Counted from the stretch's first letter, positions 26,478-36,249 are shown. The stretch: 38,998 bases of DNA from Paracoccaceae bacterium (GCA_016778765.1 JADHOV010000027.1:1-38998); one strand, 5' to 3'. Notes: a model not told the origin generated them from the letters alone. Numbers and translations are program-made.

Positions 26478-26632
26478 GAGCACTTGCCAAACACGCGCTG
26501 GCATTTATGCGCCGGCTATAGCACAGCTTATCAATTAGGCAAATGATTTCGGCGCAATTTTACCTTTTTGCACAAATTTAAAAACCTGCGATTTTCCTTT
26601 ATCCGTGAACAGCTCGCGCTTACTGGCGTGCT

Positions 26633-27370
26633 CTAAATCATTGCCATGCCACCATTCACATGCAATGTGCTGCCTGTCACGTAGCCAGCGCCATAGCTTG
26701 CCAAATACCCAACTGCGCTAGCTATATCTTCCGCGGCGCCCATCCGGCCCGCGGGAATTTGCGCTAAAATTGCCTCTTTGCGATCGTCGGCCAATTTATC
26801 TGTCATTGCAGTCGCGATAAACCCCGGCGCAACCACGTTTACCGTAATACCGCGGCTGGCCACTTCATAAGCCAGCGATTTTGACATACCAACCATTCCA
26901 GCTTTTGAGGCCGCATAATTGCCTTGACCGGGATTGCCCGTCGCGCCCACCACCGAGCTGATATTGATTATCCGCCCCCACCTAGATTTCATCATACCGC
27001 GCAGCGCGCCTTTGCACAGCTTCATCGTGGCGGTGAGATTGACATTAATTACGGTTTGCCATTCCTCATCCGACATGCGCATGAATAAATTATCGCGGGT
27101 GATACCTGCATTGTTTACTAAGATATCGAGGCTACCAAGGGCGTCTATGGCTTGCTTGGGTAAGGCCTCAACCGCCGCCATATCGTTTAAATTGCAGGGC
27201 AATATAAAGGCTCTTTCGCCCAGTTCGTTGGCAAGTCTCTCGAGCGGTTCCTGCCGCGTTCCACTTAACGCAACTTTGGCACCCGCGGCGTGTAACCTGC
27301 GGGCGATCGCGCTGCCAATTCCACCTGACGCTCCGGTTATCATAGCATTTTTATTATTTAAATCAGACAT
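26633..27370 (-). CDS. fabG: 3-oxoacyl-ACP reductase
   Basis: NADPH-dependent reduction of 3-ketoacyl-ACP in fatty-acid elongation. The 245-residue SDR has TGASGGIG at 12-19, NNAG at 86-89, and catalytic Ser138, Tyr152, Lys156 (INISSVVGATGNPGQGNYAA then SKAG). The GITRDNLFMRM and VAPGFIATAMTDKL stretches are diagnostic of FabG among SDRs. AGGG precedes the ATG. It follows fabD by 15 bases on the same strand. A 257-base gap with its own promoter separates it from acpP. Confidence 0.96.
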   Translation of the reverse strand: MSDLNNKNAMITGASGGIGSAIARRLHAAGAKVALSGTRQEPLERLANELGERAFILPCNLNDMAAVEALPKQAIDALGSLDILVNNAGITRDNLFMRMSDEEWQTVINVNLTATMKLCKGALRGMMKSRWGRIINISSVVGATGNPGQGNYAASKAGMVGMSKSLAYEVASRGITVNVVAPGFIATAMTDKLADDRKEAILAQIPAGRMGAAEDIASAVGYLASYGAGYVTGSTLHVNGGMAMI

Positions 27371-27385
27371 TAAAAAACCCTACTC

Positions 27386-28318
27386 TTATGTATTAATCGC
27401 GGCGGATATATCATCAGGCGTTGCGATATTTATGCACGCAACTGCCCGATCAATGCGCCGCACCATCCCCGTAAGCGCTTTACCAGCGCCGATTTCCCAA
27501 ATCTCTGACACTTTCTGCTCAACCATCCACTGCACCGATTCACGCCAGCGCACCGAAGCCGTAATCTGTTGAAACAACAACTCGCGAATTTGTTCAGGCG
27601 CGCTGACGGCTTCAGCTTTGACATTGCAGACCAAGGGCACTTTTGGGGCCGTGATGGCGACCGTTGATAATGCTTGCGCCATTTCTGCCGCGGCGGGGGC
27701 CATCAAATCGCAGTGAAACGGAGCGCTTACCGGCAACAGCAAGGCGCGTTTCGCGCCCGCCTCTTTGGCCAAAGCAATGGCTCTTTCCACCGCCCCTACA
27801 TGGCCCGATACGACAACTTGACCTGGATCATTATCATTGGCGGCTTGACAGATATCGCCCTGTGCAGCCTCCGCCGCAAGCTTTGTAACAGCTGCAAAAT
27901 CAAGGCCAAGGATAGCGGCCATCGCGCCCACGCCAACCGGAACTGCCGATTGCATTGCCTGCCCGCGTTTGCGCAACAGCCGCGCTGTATCGGCCACGGA
28001 TAAAGCGCCTGCAATCGCCAAGGCTGAAAATTCCCCTAAAGAATGGCCGGCCACATAATCAACACCGTCTAAGCCCAAACCCTCTGATTGCAACGCTCGA
28101 AACGCCGCCAAAGACGTGGCCATCAACGCGGGCTGTGCGTTTTCCGTTAGGGTTAACTCGTTTAGGTCTCCCTCCCAGATCAACCCGCTCAGATTCTCGT
28201 TCAACGCGTCATCAACTTCCTGAAAAACGATTTTTGCCTCGGGATAGGCCTCAGATAATGCCCGCCCCATTCCGATCGTTTGAGCGCCCTGCCCTGGACA
28301 AACATATGCGCGTGCCAA
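27386..28318 (-). CDS. fabD: Malonyl-CoA:ACP transacylase
   Basis: Transfers malonyl groups from CoA to acyl carrier protein. With a TTG start at 28318 the protein has 310 residues, matching the family; the frame is open to 28363, but AAAAGGA lies 8 bases before the TTG and FabD normally opens a few residues before VCPGQGAQ. The nucleophile Ser93 is in GHSLG, with His202 in SAPFHCDLM and QPALMAT earlier. First gene of the fabD-fabG unit, with its own promoter at 28348-28376. The rare TTG start may moderate expression. Confidence 0.95.
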   Translation of the reverse strand: MARAYVCPGQGAQTIGMGRALSEAYPEAKIVFQEVDDALNENLSGLIWEGDLNELTLTENAQPALMATSLAAFRALQSEGLGLDGVDYVAGHSLGEFSALAIAGALSVADTARLLRKRGQAMQSAVPVGVGAMAAILGLDFAAVTKLAAEAAQGDICQAANDNDPGQVVVSGHVGAVERAIALAKEAGAKRALLLPVSAPFHCDLMAPAAAEMAQALSTVAITAPKVPLVCNVKAEAVSAPEQIRELLFQQITASVRWRESVQWMVEQKVSEIWEIGAGKALTGMVRRIDRAVACINIATPDDISAAINT

Positions 28319-28347
28319 TGCTCTTTTCCTTTTTATTGCTTTTGACC

Positions 28348-28376
28348 GAGATATCCAACCCAAGCGGGCGGTGCAA
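28348..28376 (-). promoter_or_regulatory. Promoter of fabD-fabG
   Basis: On the minus strand TTGCAC (28376-28371), a 17-base spacer and TATCTC (28353-28348), giving a start near 28340 and a 22-base leader that includes the Shine-Dalgarno. Confidence 0.5.
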
Positions 28377-28414
28377 TGCTTTTCACCAAAACCCGTTGAG
28401 CCAGCACCATTGCT

Positions 28415-29826
28415 TTAAAGGCTGGGCGGCCTCAGCGAGGGCCAATCACATTGTCTGTGCCAAGCCTCAGCCATGCATAATAGCTTTAAATCATCGCCCC
28501 TTGCGGCCATAAGCTGCAACCCGAAGGGCAATCCTGCAGCGCCAAAGCCAGCAGGAAGATTAACCACTGGCACCCCCAAAAGGCTGGCAGGCGTAACGAT
28601 TTGCATCCAGCGATGATAACTGTCCATAGGTTGCGCGTTTATATGGCTTGGATAGGCTAGGTTGGCTTTAAAAGGCCAAATCTGCGTTGAGGGCAAAATA
28701 ATTGCATCATAGGTTTCAAGAAGTTTCATATATTTATTAAACCAACTTGTGCGCAAAACGCTGGCCGCGTGCAGCTCTTGGCCGGTAAAGCTTAAACCGC
28801 GCTCTATTTCCCAAATCGCCTCGGGTTTTAACAGCTTGCGGTGATCAGGCGCATGATAATGCGCGGCTTCTGAACAGGCAATTGCCCAGGATCGAAGGAT
28901 GGTCCAACTTTGCCAAATATCATCCAGGGAAAACGGAGCCTCAAGACTGTCCACATCCGCGCCCAGCTCTTTAAACGCATAAATCGCCGCATCTGATGCG
29001 CCAATCAATTCGGGTTCGATTTGCAATTGCCCCGACCAATCGCCCAGCCACGCCAGACGCTTTCCGTGCAAATCGGGCCGCATCAGATTCAAGTAATCTT
29101 GTGCGCCTCTAAACCTTGAGGTTGCCGTTTGTCACGCCCCGCTTGCACGCTTAAAAACGCCGCCAAATCGCGCGGTGACCGCGCCATGGGGCCCTGCGTG
29201 GCGTTTTGCTGCAAAAACATCTCAGCGCCAGGCTCAGAGGGCACCAAACCAAAACTTGGCCGAAATCCGTAGACATTGTTCCAGGCCGCGGGATTGCGCA
29301 AAGATCCCATCATATCCGAGCCATCTGCCAAAGGTAGCATGCGGGTAGAGAGCGCCACCGCAGCTCCGCCAGAGGATCCCCCTGCGCTTTTGCTCAGATC
29401 ATACGGGTTAAAGGTTGTGCCATGAACCGGGTTGTATGTATGACTGCCAAGGCCAAACTCGGGCGTATTGGTTTTTCCAATGATGATCGCCCCCGCAGCG
29501 CGCACACGTGCAACCGCAATATCATCTTTTTCTGCGATGTAATCTGCAAAGATCGCAGAGCCCATAGAGCTGGGCATGTCTTTGACATCATGTAGATCTT
29601 TAATCGCAATTGGCAGCCCATGCATCCAACCTGAGCGGCTTGATTTATCCGCCTGCGCCGCTTGGGCCAGCAGATCCGCCTCCTCTCGCAGGTATATTAT
29701 GGCATTTACCTGCGGATTTATCGTTTTGATGCGGGCCAAGGTGTCCTGCATAAGCTCAACCGCGCTAATTTCGCGCCTGTTTAAAAGCTCTGCCTGCGCA
29801 AGCGCGCTTTTGAACAGGGCGTTCAT
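28415..29826 (-). pseudogene. Amidase-signature enzyme broken by a frameshift
   Basis: Two abutting reading frames together make one amidase-signature protein of about 470 residues. The upstream piece (29826-29089, 245 residues) has the catalytic residues: Lys76 in LPIAIKDLHD, Ser151 in SAGGSSGGAAVAL and the nucleophile Ser175 in DGSDMMGSLRNPA. It ends at a TGA just after DKRQPQGLEAHKIT. The downstream piece (29092-28415) starts with a TTG overlapping that stop and continues the family C-terminal half (MRPDLHGKRLAWLGDW onward). Reading one base back near 29090-29115 joins them, so a one-base deletion is the simplest cause. No convincing slippery heptamer is present. The C-terminal half is well preserved, so the damage is recent or a sequencing error. 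Confidence 0.8.
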
Positions 29827-29976
29827 TCGCTGCGGCTGCTTTGGCTATATGCGCAGCCGTTATGCGGAAAAAACACAGCTAGCATGTTCAGGCTGCCATA
29901 CCCTAGTGTTGTGGCACAGCAGCGCATTTAATGCGCGTTCCGAGTTTGCAAGAATATACACCTGATAACGCCGCGC

Positions 29977-31104
29977 TCAGTCAAGATCACTGGCCTCTGC
30001 CCTCGTTTTTCCTGATACGTCCTGCGCCAAAGTGGCCGCCATGAATGCGTCTAAATCCCCATCCAAAACCCCTTTTGTGTCAGAGGTTTCATGTCCCGTG
30101 CGCAGATCTTTCACCATCTGATAAGGTTGCAAAACGTAAGTTCGAATTTGATTGCCCCAACCGGCATCGCCTTTATTCTCATGGGCTTCGTTAATTGCAG
30201 AATTACGGCGGTCTAACTCCATTTGATAAAGCCGAGACTTCAAGGCTTTCATCGCAATATCACGGTTTTGGTGTTGCGATTTTTCGGAGCTGGTGACCAC
30301 GATGCCTGTTGGGTGATGGGTGATGCGCACCGCAGAATCGGTGGTGTTCACATGCTGCCCCCCGGCCCCGGACGAGCGGTATGTATCTATGCGAATATCT
30401 GCAGGGTTGACCTCTATATCAATATTATCATCCACCACGGGATAGACCCACACCGAGCAAAAAGATGTGTGACGCTTGGCGGCAGAGTCAAAAGGAGAAA
30501 TACGCACCAAACGGTGCACCCCGCTTTCAGATTTCAGCCAGCCATAAGCGTTTTGACCGCTAATCTTATAGGTCACCGATTTGATGCCAGCTTCTTCCCC
30601 GGGCGTTTCCGATTGCATTTCGATTTTATAACCGGCTTTTTCAGACCATCGCAGATACATCCGCGCCAGCATCGAGGCCCAATCGCAGCTTTCAGTGCCT
30701 CCCGCGCCCGAATGCACTTCGAGAAACGTATCATTGCTGTCAGCTTCGCCGTTCAATAAGGCTTCAAGCTCTTTTGCCGCGGCTTTCTTAGCCAGTTCGA
30801 TCAAAGCGTTTTGGGCATCAGCAATCACTTCTTGATCGTCTTCCATCTCGCCCAATTCGATCATTTCAATATTGTCATTCAGATCTTGCGCGATACTGTT
30901 ATGAACTTCCACTGCATCCACAAGGCTCTGGCGTTCGCGCATCAATTTCTGCGCGCTTTCTGGATTGTTCCAGAGGTCGGGATCTTCCACCCGCGCGTTG
31001 AATTCTTCCAGTCGATGCGAAACGGTGACCCAATTTAAGCGTTGCCGAAGCAAGGCGAGTGATTTGTTAATTTCAGATACAGTTGTTACGATGTCAGCGC
31101 GCAT
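29977..31104 (-). CDS. prfB: Peptide chain release factor 2
   Basis: RF2 ends translation at UAA/UGA codons. The 375-residue protein has the SPF codon-recognition tripeptide (203-205, RISPFDSAAKRHTSF) and the GGQ motif (248-250, RSSGAGGQHVNTTDSAVR) that triggers hydrolysis. The frame is uninterrupted: the in-frame UGA and programmed +1 frameshift near codon 26 found in many bacterial prfB genes are missing. It follows mrcA on the same strand after 97 bases, with its own candidate promoter in the gap. Confidence 0.97.
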   Translation of the reverse strand: MRADIVTTVSEINKSLALLRQRLNWVTVSHRLEEFNARVEDPDLWNNPESAQKLMRERQSLVDAVEVHNSIAQDLNDNIEMIELGEMEDDQEVIADAQNALIELAKKAAAKELEALLNGEADSNDTFLEVHSGAGGTESCDWASMLARMYLRWSEKAGYKIEMQSETPGEEAGIKSVTYKISGQNAYGWLKSESGVHRLVRISPFDSAAKRHTSFCSVWVYPVVDDNIDIEVNPADIRIDTYRSSGAGGQHVNTTDSAVRITHHPTGIVVTSSEKSQHQNRDIAMKALKSRLYQMELDRRNSAINEAHENKGDAGWGNQIRTYVLQPYQMVKDLRTGHETSDTKGVLDGDLDAFMAATLAQDVSGKTRAEASDLD

Positions 31105-31134
31105 AGGTTTCCCAGTTTTAAAGCGTTGCGCTAG

Positions 31135-31163
31135 GGTTTACAGAAGCCAGCCCGGACTGACAA
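31135..31163 (-). promoter_or_regulatory. Candidate prfB promoter
   Basis: On the minus strand TTGTCA (31163-31158), a 17-base spacer and TAAACC (31140-31135), about 30 bases ahead of the prfB start. Confidence 0.4.
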
Positions 31164-31201
31164 GGTGAACGCTTTTGCTTTGGCAACCGTCCTTGCAACC
31201 T

Positions 31202-33751
31202 TCAATACAACCCCCCAGAGCTCAGTGTGCCAATGCTGGCTTTGGGCCCAACCTTTACGCTTTTTCCTGACGAGGTCTGGATTTCGCGGCTGATTTGTTC
31301 TTCGGTATCTACGCGCTCAAAATTGCTGCCCATCGCGAATCCCCCGTCAAAAGCCACCCCAAATATTGGCTCTTCGCCGTCACGAAAAAATTCGGCAACA
31401 ACGTGGTCACCTTCGGCGTCATCAGCAAGGCGCGCGCCCGTGAAGCGATCAATATTTATAAATTGCCCTTCCTCTGGCACGATAAATGGCCCGCCGCCGA
31501 ATTTTTCTGTGGCAGCTTGCATAAATTCATTGAAGACCGGACCGCACATGCCGCCGCCAAAAGCGCGTTTTCCGAGCGGCTTGGGCAAATCATGTCCAAT
31601 ATAACAACCGGCCACGAAATTACTGGTAAACCCAACAAACCAAACGTCTTTTGACTGGTTCGTTGTGCCGGTTTTACCCGCTGCAGGCACCCCTAAGTTG
31701 ATGCTGTTGCTCGCTGTCCCTCGATCTACAACGCCCTGCATCATCGAGGTGAGTTGATACGCGGTTGTCGCATCCATGATACGCTCGCGATTCGAAACGA
31801 TCAGCGGCGCGCGATTTGCAGGAATTGTCTCAAACCCACATTCAAAGCACTCGCGTTCATCATGGCTGTAAATGGTTTTTCCATACCGATCTTGAATCCG
31901 ATCCACCAATGTGGGTTGCACGCGTTCTCCGCCATTGGCAAACATCGCATAAGCGGCCACCATTTTGTATAGGGTGGTCTCTTGCGCGCCTAAAGAATTC
32001 GCCAAAAACGGGTTCATGCGATCATAAACGCCAAAGCGCTCGGCATAATCACCAATCACGTCCATCCCAACTTCCTGAGCCAAACGAATGGTCATCAAAT
32101 TGCGAGACTGTTCGATGCCAGTGCGCAACGGCGTTGGTCCGTAAAACTTATCTGATGAGTTGCGCGGCGTCCACAACCCTTGCGGCGTATCAATTTCGAT
32201 CGGTGCATCAATCACGATTGTTGCGGGTGAATAGCCACTATCAAGCGCTGCGGCGTAAACAAAGGGCTTAAAACTTGAGCCTGGCTGCCGGTCTGCTTGG
32301 GTCGCGCGGTTATAAACCGACGCTTCATAAGAAAACCCGCCCTGCATTGAAATAACCCGGCCTGTATTGACATCCATGGCCATAAACGCCCCCTGCACTT
32401 CTGATACTTGGCGCAAGGACCATCGTTCAAACGCGCCCTCCTCATCCAGAAGGGCCCGCACCAAAACCACATCGCCCAGCGACAAAAGATCAGAGGCGCG
32501 TTTGGCTTTTGGGCCGAGGTTGCCATCGGCCTTTTGTTTGCTGGCCCAAGTGACGTCACGCGAGGGAATCCAATGCCCATCTTCATCATCTTCAACGCCT
32601 GCAATGCCGATTTGCGCCGATTTTTTGCCAAGTCGAAGAACAACAGCTGGATACCATTGGCCATCCAGCTTTATTCCGCGTGGCACCTCAATATCGCTTA
32701 GCGCTGCGCGCCACTGGTCTTCGCTGGTTAGCCGCTCAGGCTCAATTGAAAGGCCGGTTCCGCGCCAAATGCCTTGAGCCCGGTCATAGGATTCAAGCGC
32801 GCGTTGAAGCGCAATTTCCGCCACCGTTTGCAATTCAGGATCAAAGGTGGCACGGACGGTCATACCCCCTGAGAAAAACGCCTCTTCGCCAAAATCAGCG
32901 CTTAATTGGCGTCGAATTTCATCGCTAAAATACCCTCGGCGCGGCAAAGCTGATCGAAAGCTTTTAAAATCTCCATTTTGAACCGACAGCAAAGGTTGCG
33001 CCGCCTCCGCGCGATAAGCCGCCTCTTCCAAAAAGCCATTTTGCCACATTTCCTTCAACACGTAATTGCGACGATCGAGCAAGCGCTGTTTGCGCCGGAC
33101 GGGATGAAAATCGGACGGGGCTTTGGGCAGAGAGGCTAAAAAAGCCGCTTCATGAGGGGCCAACTCATCCAAGGTTTTATTAAAATAGGTTTGTGCCGCT
33201 GCTGTCACGCCATATGAGTTTTGGCCTAAGAAAATCTCGTTTAAATAAAGCTCTAAAATACGCTCTTTATCCAATGTGTTTTCAATTCGCGTGGCCAGAA
33301 TGATCTCTTTGATCTTACGCTCAGCGCGGCGCGACCCATCCAATAAAAAGTTCTTCATCACCTGCTGCGTGATGGTTGAGGCCCCCCTGACCCGGCGCCC
33401 ACCAGAGCGCGCGGCATCAACTGCCGCAGATAGAATGCCACGCAAATCATAGCCTGGATGCGAATAAAAATTCTTATCTTCGGCAGAAATAAAGGCTTGT
33501 TTGATCAGAAGCGGCACATCCTGGGCTCCGGTAAACAACCGACGTTCGCGCGCAAATTCATCGACAATACGACCTTCACCAGAATAAATCCGGCTAATGG
33601 TGGGCGGTTTATATTGCGCCAATGATTCATGTGAAGGAAGATCACGGCCATAAATCCAAAACACTGCGCCGATTGTTAACGCAAAAGCAACAACCGACAT
33701 CGTCAAGAACGTAAACACACCCCCAAAAAAAGATAAAACAATACGTAGCAT
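31202..33751 (-). CDS. mrcA: Penicillin-binding protein 1A
   Basis: A bifunctional class A PBP of 849 residues building peptidoglycan. One N-terminal membrane helix (about 8-33) is followed by the glycosyltransferase domain: SAEDKNFYSHPG with Glu91, and RGASTITQQVMKNFL. An OB-like insertion lies around 330-450. The transpeptidase domain has the SxxK serine 492 (QPGSSFKPFVYA), SRN at 549-551 and KTG at 693-695. A strong promoter at 33776-33804 lies directly upstream. The order amiC-mrcA-prfB is widely kept in Alphaproteobacteria. Confidence 0.96.
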   Translation of the reverse strand: MLRIVLSFFGGVFTFLTMSVVAFALTIGAVFWIYGRDLPSHESLAQYKPPTISRIYSGEGRIVDEFARERRLFTGAQDVPLLIKQAFISAEDKNFYSHPGYDLRGILSAAVDAARSGGRRVRGASTITQQVMKNFLLDGSRRAERKIKEIILATRIENTLDKERILELYLNEIFLGQNSYGVTAAAQTYFNKTLDELAPHEAAFLASLPKAPSDFHPVRRKQRLLDRRNYVLKEMWQNGFLEEAAYRAEAAQPLLSVQNGDFKSFRSALPRRGYFSDEIRRQLSADFGEEAFFSGGMTVRATFDPELQTVAEIALQRALESYDRAQGIWRGTGLSIEPERLTSEDQWRAALSDIEVPRGIKLDGQWYPAVVLRLGKKSAQIGIAGVEDDEDGHWIPSRDVTWASKQKADGNLGPKAKRASDLLSLGDVVLVRALLDEEGAFERWSLRQVSEVQGAFMAMDVNTGRVISMQGGFSYEASVYNRATQADRQPGSSFKPFVYAAALDSGYSPATIVIDAPIEIDTPQGLWTPRNSSDKFYGPTPLRTGIEQSRNLMTIRLAQEVGMDVIGDYAERFGVYDRMNPFLANSLGAQETTLYKMVAAYAMFANGGERVQPTLVDRIQDRYGKTIYSHDERECFECGFETIPANRAPLIVSNRERIMDATTAYQLTSMMQGVVDRGTASNSINLGVPAAGKTGTTNQSKDVWFVGFTSNFVAGCYIGHDLPKPLGKRAFGGGMCGPVFNEFMQAATEKFGGGPFIVPEEGQFINIDRFTGARLADDAEGDHVVAEFFRDGEEPIFGVAFDGGFAMGSNFERVDTEEQISREIQTSSGKSVKVGPKASIGTLSSGGLY

Positions 33752-33775
33752 TGCCCGCCCTAAATTAGTCCACGT

Positions 33776-33804
33776 CTTATAAGCAGGCTTTGACCTGGGG
33801 TCAA
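33776..33804 (-). promoter_or_regulatory. Strong promoter of mrcA with overlapping palindrome
   Basis: On the minus strand TTGACC (33804-33799), a 17-base spacer and TATAAG (33781-33776), the best promoter match in the window, giving a leader of about 17 bases. The -35 lies inside the perfect inverted repeat TTGACC-CCA-GGTCAA (33790-33804), a possible operator. Confidence 0.6.
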
Positions 33805-33829
33805 AAGGCTTCGATCAAACTCGTTCAAT

Positions 33830-35095
33830 TCACCGCCTACGCAAAGGCGCGATTTGCTTTTCTTGCGCATACCAAATCATCACACCAAGCCTAACGCCTT
33901 CGGCAAATCTCGCCCGCCATTCAGCATTTTGAAGATTTGCCAGATCCGTTTCTGTGGACATAAAACCCGCTTCAATCAAAATCGCCGGAATATCAGCGCC
34001 TTTTAAAACCGAAAATCCCGCTTTACGCAAAGGTTTTGCATTGAGCCCTCCCAAGACGCGGGACAATCCTTTCACGACAGATTCTGCCAAAATTTCCGAG
34101 CTTCGCATATTTTCTAAGCGGCTCAAATCCAAAAGCGCCATCGCAACATCTTCATCAATCGCGTTTAAATCCACGCCCTGCAGCACAGAATCGGGTTCAT
34201 GGCGCAACACCAATGATTGCGAGGCGCTTTCAGACGCAAGTGCAGGCAAAGTGTAGACCGTGGTTCCATAAGCCGTTCCCTCGACCAACGCATCCGCATG
34301 CAAAGAAATTATTAGATCCGCTTTTACAGCTTGCGCCAACGAAACGCGCGCTTCGAGCGGTACAAATTTATCTTCCAAACGCGACAAAACGACATCTACG
34401 CCCTCAACGCGTAGCAAACTTTCTTTCAACTCTTTCGCCAAGCTTAGCATCAAGCCAGCTTCATTCACATCGCCAACTATAGCCCCTGGGTCGATCCCGC
34501 CATGGCCCGGATCAATCAGAACCGTCAATCGATTTTCTGTTAAAGCCGGCGCCTTCACTGCGGATTTCAAGGCAAGCTCTAGTTTTGAATTTGTAGCTTT
34601 TTGCAACGCAAAAAGCGAAAATTCAACCATCGTGACCGGCGTTAACACCAAGTTCAGCACGGCAGAACCATCAGATGTGTTTACATTCAAATCGGCCGTT
34701 TCAAGGCGCATCGGCGATGTCAGGTCGAACCGCAGGACTGAAAGCTGCGAAGGGGATTCAAAATAGGTAACTTGCTTGATTTCTTTGCTTTTATTAAAGT
34801 CATAACTGTTTATAACAATGGGATAAAGCGCATTAAATTCAACCTCCATCCGCAGTGGGTCTTGCAGAAAATAGACCCGATAAGGCACGCCTTGGCTAAG
34901 ATTTAAATTTATCCGTACGCCATCCCATAACAGATCCTCGACGCTGCTGTCCCTGACGCGTAAGCGGGCCAAGCCTTGGATGGCCGGCACGCTTATATCC
35001 ACGGTTTCTTTTGCTTGCGTCATGCCCGTGCAGAAACCGGTAACTGGGGCCAGCAACGTTGTTAAAGCCAGCAGATTGCGAAGAAACCAAATCAT
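33830..35095 (-). CDS. amiC: N-acetylmuramoyl-L-alanine amidase with AMIN domain
   Basis: A periplasmic zinc amidase of 421 residues that cuts septal peptidoglycan. An N-terminal signal peptide (about 1-29) is followed by an AMIN-type beta domain (about 35-155), and then the Amidase_3 catalytic domain: His198 in LIDPGHGGIDPGA, Glu212 in NEAGLML, His266 in ISLHADAL, and Glu375 in AILIEAGF. The start overlaps the preceding aminotransferase stop by 4 bases (ATGA), so translation is coupled. It is followed by mrcA, with its promoter between. The amiC versus amiA/B naming is by domain layout. Confidence 0.93.
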   Translation of the reverse strand: MIWFLRNLLALTTLLAPVTGFCTGMTQAKETVDISVPAIQGLARLRVRDSSVEDLLWDGVRINLNLSQGVPYRVYFLQDPLRMEVEFNALYPIVINSYDFNKSKEIKQVTYFESPSQLSVLRFDLTSPMRLETADLNVNTSDGSAVLNLVLTPVTMVEFSLFALQKATNSKLELALKSAVKAPALTENRLTVLIDPGHGGIDPGAIVGDVNEAGLMLSLAKELKESLLRVEGVDVVLSRLEDKFVPLEARVSLAQAVKADLIISLHADALVEGTAYGTTVYTLPALASESASQSLVLRHEPDSVLQGVDLNAIDEDVAMALLDLSRLENMRSSEILAESVVKGLSRVLGGLNAKPLRKAGFSVLKGADIPAILIEAGFMSTETDLANLQNAEWRARFAEGVRLGVMIWYAQEKQIAPLRRR

Positions 35096-36249
35096 GCCGC
35101 AAAGCCTTTCTTCTGCATAAATTGCTTTAATCTATGCAACCCTTCCTGAATATCTTCGCTGCTGCCGGCGTAAGAAAACCGCAAACTTCCCGCCCCGCGC
35201 TGGGTGTCAAAATCCAAACCAGGCGTAACGGCCACGCCTGCCTCCTGCAAAATCTCGCGAGCGAAAGACAGGCTGTCGGATGTCAGATGCGAGATATCAG
35301 CATAAATATAAAAAGCACCATCCGGAGGCGCGATGCGATCAAATCCAGCCTCTGGCAAGCCATCAATCATCAGGTGGCGGTTTTTCTCGTAGACGGCTTT
35401 ATATGCGATCAACTCTTCGCGGCACTCCATTGCAGCAAGCGCCACAACTTGGCTGGCATGCGGCGCGCAGATAAACATATTTTGCGCCAAACGTTCAACC
35501 TGACGAATGTGGTTTTCGGGCACCACCATCCAGCCAACGCGCCATCCCGTCATCGAAAAATATTTCGAAAATGAATTTATCACGTAGCAATTATTGGTTA
35601 TCTCTAACGCGCTTACCGCCTTGGTTTCATATTCAATTCCGTGATAAATTTCATCGCTTATAAAGGCCGCTTCACTGCGCTCAGTAGCCTCAATCAATGC
35701 GCCCAATTCCCCCCCCGATAGCATCGTTCCGGTTGGGTTGGACGGTGAGGCAACCAGCAATCCGTTCAAGCTTAAATCTGCAAGATCGGTAGGATGCGGT
35801 TGAAACTTATTTGCAGCGCTTGTTGGAATATCCACCGCAGTTAAATCAAGAGCTTTTAAAATTTGTCGGTAACTGGGATAGCCCGGCGCGCCAATGCCTA
35901 CCCGCTCTCCAGCATCAAACAAGGATGTAAAGGATAATAAAAACCCAGCAGATGAACCCGACGTTACAATCACCCGCTTTGAGTCCAAATCAACATCATA
36001 CCATTCGCCATAGAGATCAGCGATCTTAGCGCGCAGTTCGGGCAAACCAAGCGCAACCGTATAACCCATCGCGGTTGCATTTAAACTATCGCGCAACGCG
36101 TTTCTGGCCCCCAAGGGCGCCGGAGTTGCGGGTTGCCCGACTTCCATATGAATAATATGGCGTCCCGCCGCCTCTGCCTGACGCGCAGCTTCCATCACAT
36201 CCATCACAATAAAGGGATCTACGGCGCCACGGGTTGAGTTTTTCATCAT
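35092..36249 (-). CDS. PLP-dependent aminotransferase, class I/II
   Basis: A 385-residue fold-type I aminotransferase. The pyridoxal lysine is Lys229 in INSFSKYFSMTGWRVGW; the cofactor Asn171 (ASPSNPTGTM), Asp199 and Tyr202 (ISDEIYHG) are present, as is the C-terminal carboxylate-binding Arg in SLRFSYAG. The family includes aspartate/aromatic aminotransferases; the substrate cannot be fixed from sequence. Two ATGs (MM) begin it. It overlaps amiC by 4 bases and is divergent from the M48 protease gene, with only 54 bases between. Confidence 0.9.
   Translation of the reverse strand: MMKNSTRGAVDPFIVMDVMEAARQAEAAGRHIIHMEVGQPATPAPLGARNALRDSLNATAMGYTVALGLPELRAKIADLYGEWYDVDLDSKRVIVTSGSSAGFLLSFTSLFDAGERVGIGAPGYPSYRQILKALDLTAVDIPTSAANKFQPHPTDLADLSLNGLLVASPSNPTGTMLSGGELGALIEATERSEAAFISDEIYHGIEYETKAVSALEITNNCYVINSFSKYFSMTGWRVGWMVVPENHIRQVERLAQNMFICAPHASQVVALAAMECREELIAYKAVYEKNRHLMIDGLPEAGFDRIAPPDGAFYIYADISHLTSDSLSFAREILQEAGVAVTPGLDFDTQRGAGSLRFSYAGSSEDIQEGLHRLKQFMQKKGFAA

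Noticed and set aside
29089-29115. Programmed ribosomal frameshift in the amidase
   Set aside because: No slippery heptamer or downstream structure is evident, and amidases of this family are not known to use recoding; a simple indel is more likely.
29922-29936. Palindrome GCGCAT-TTA-ATGCGC after prfB
   Set aside because: Considered as a prfB terminator, but no T-run follows on either strand and the stem is short.
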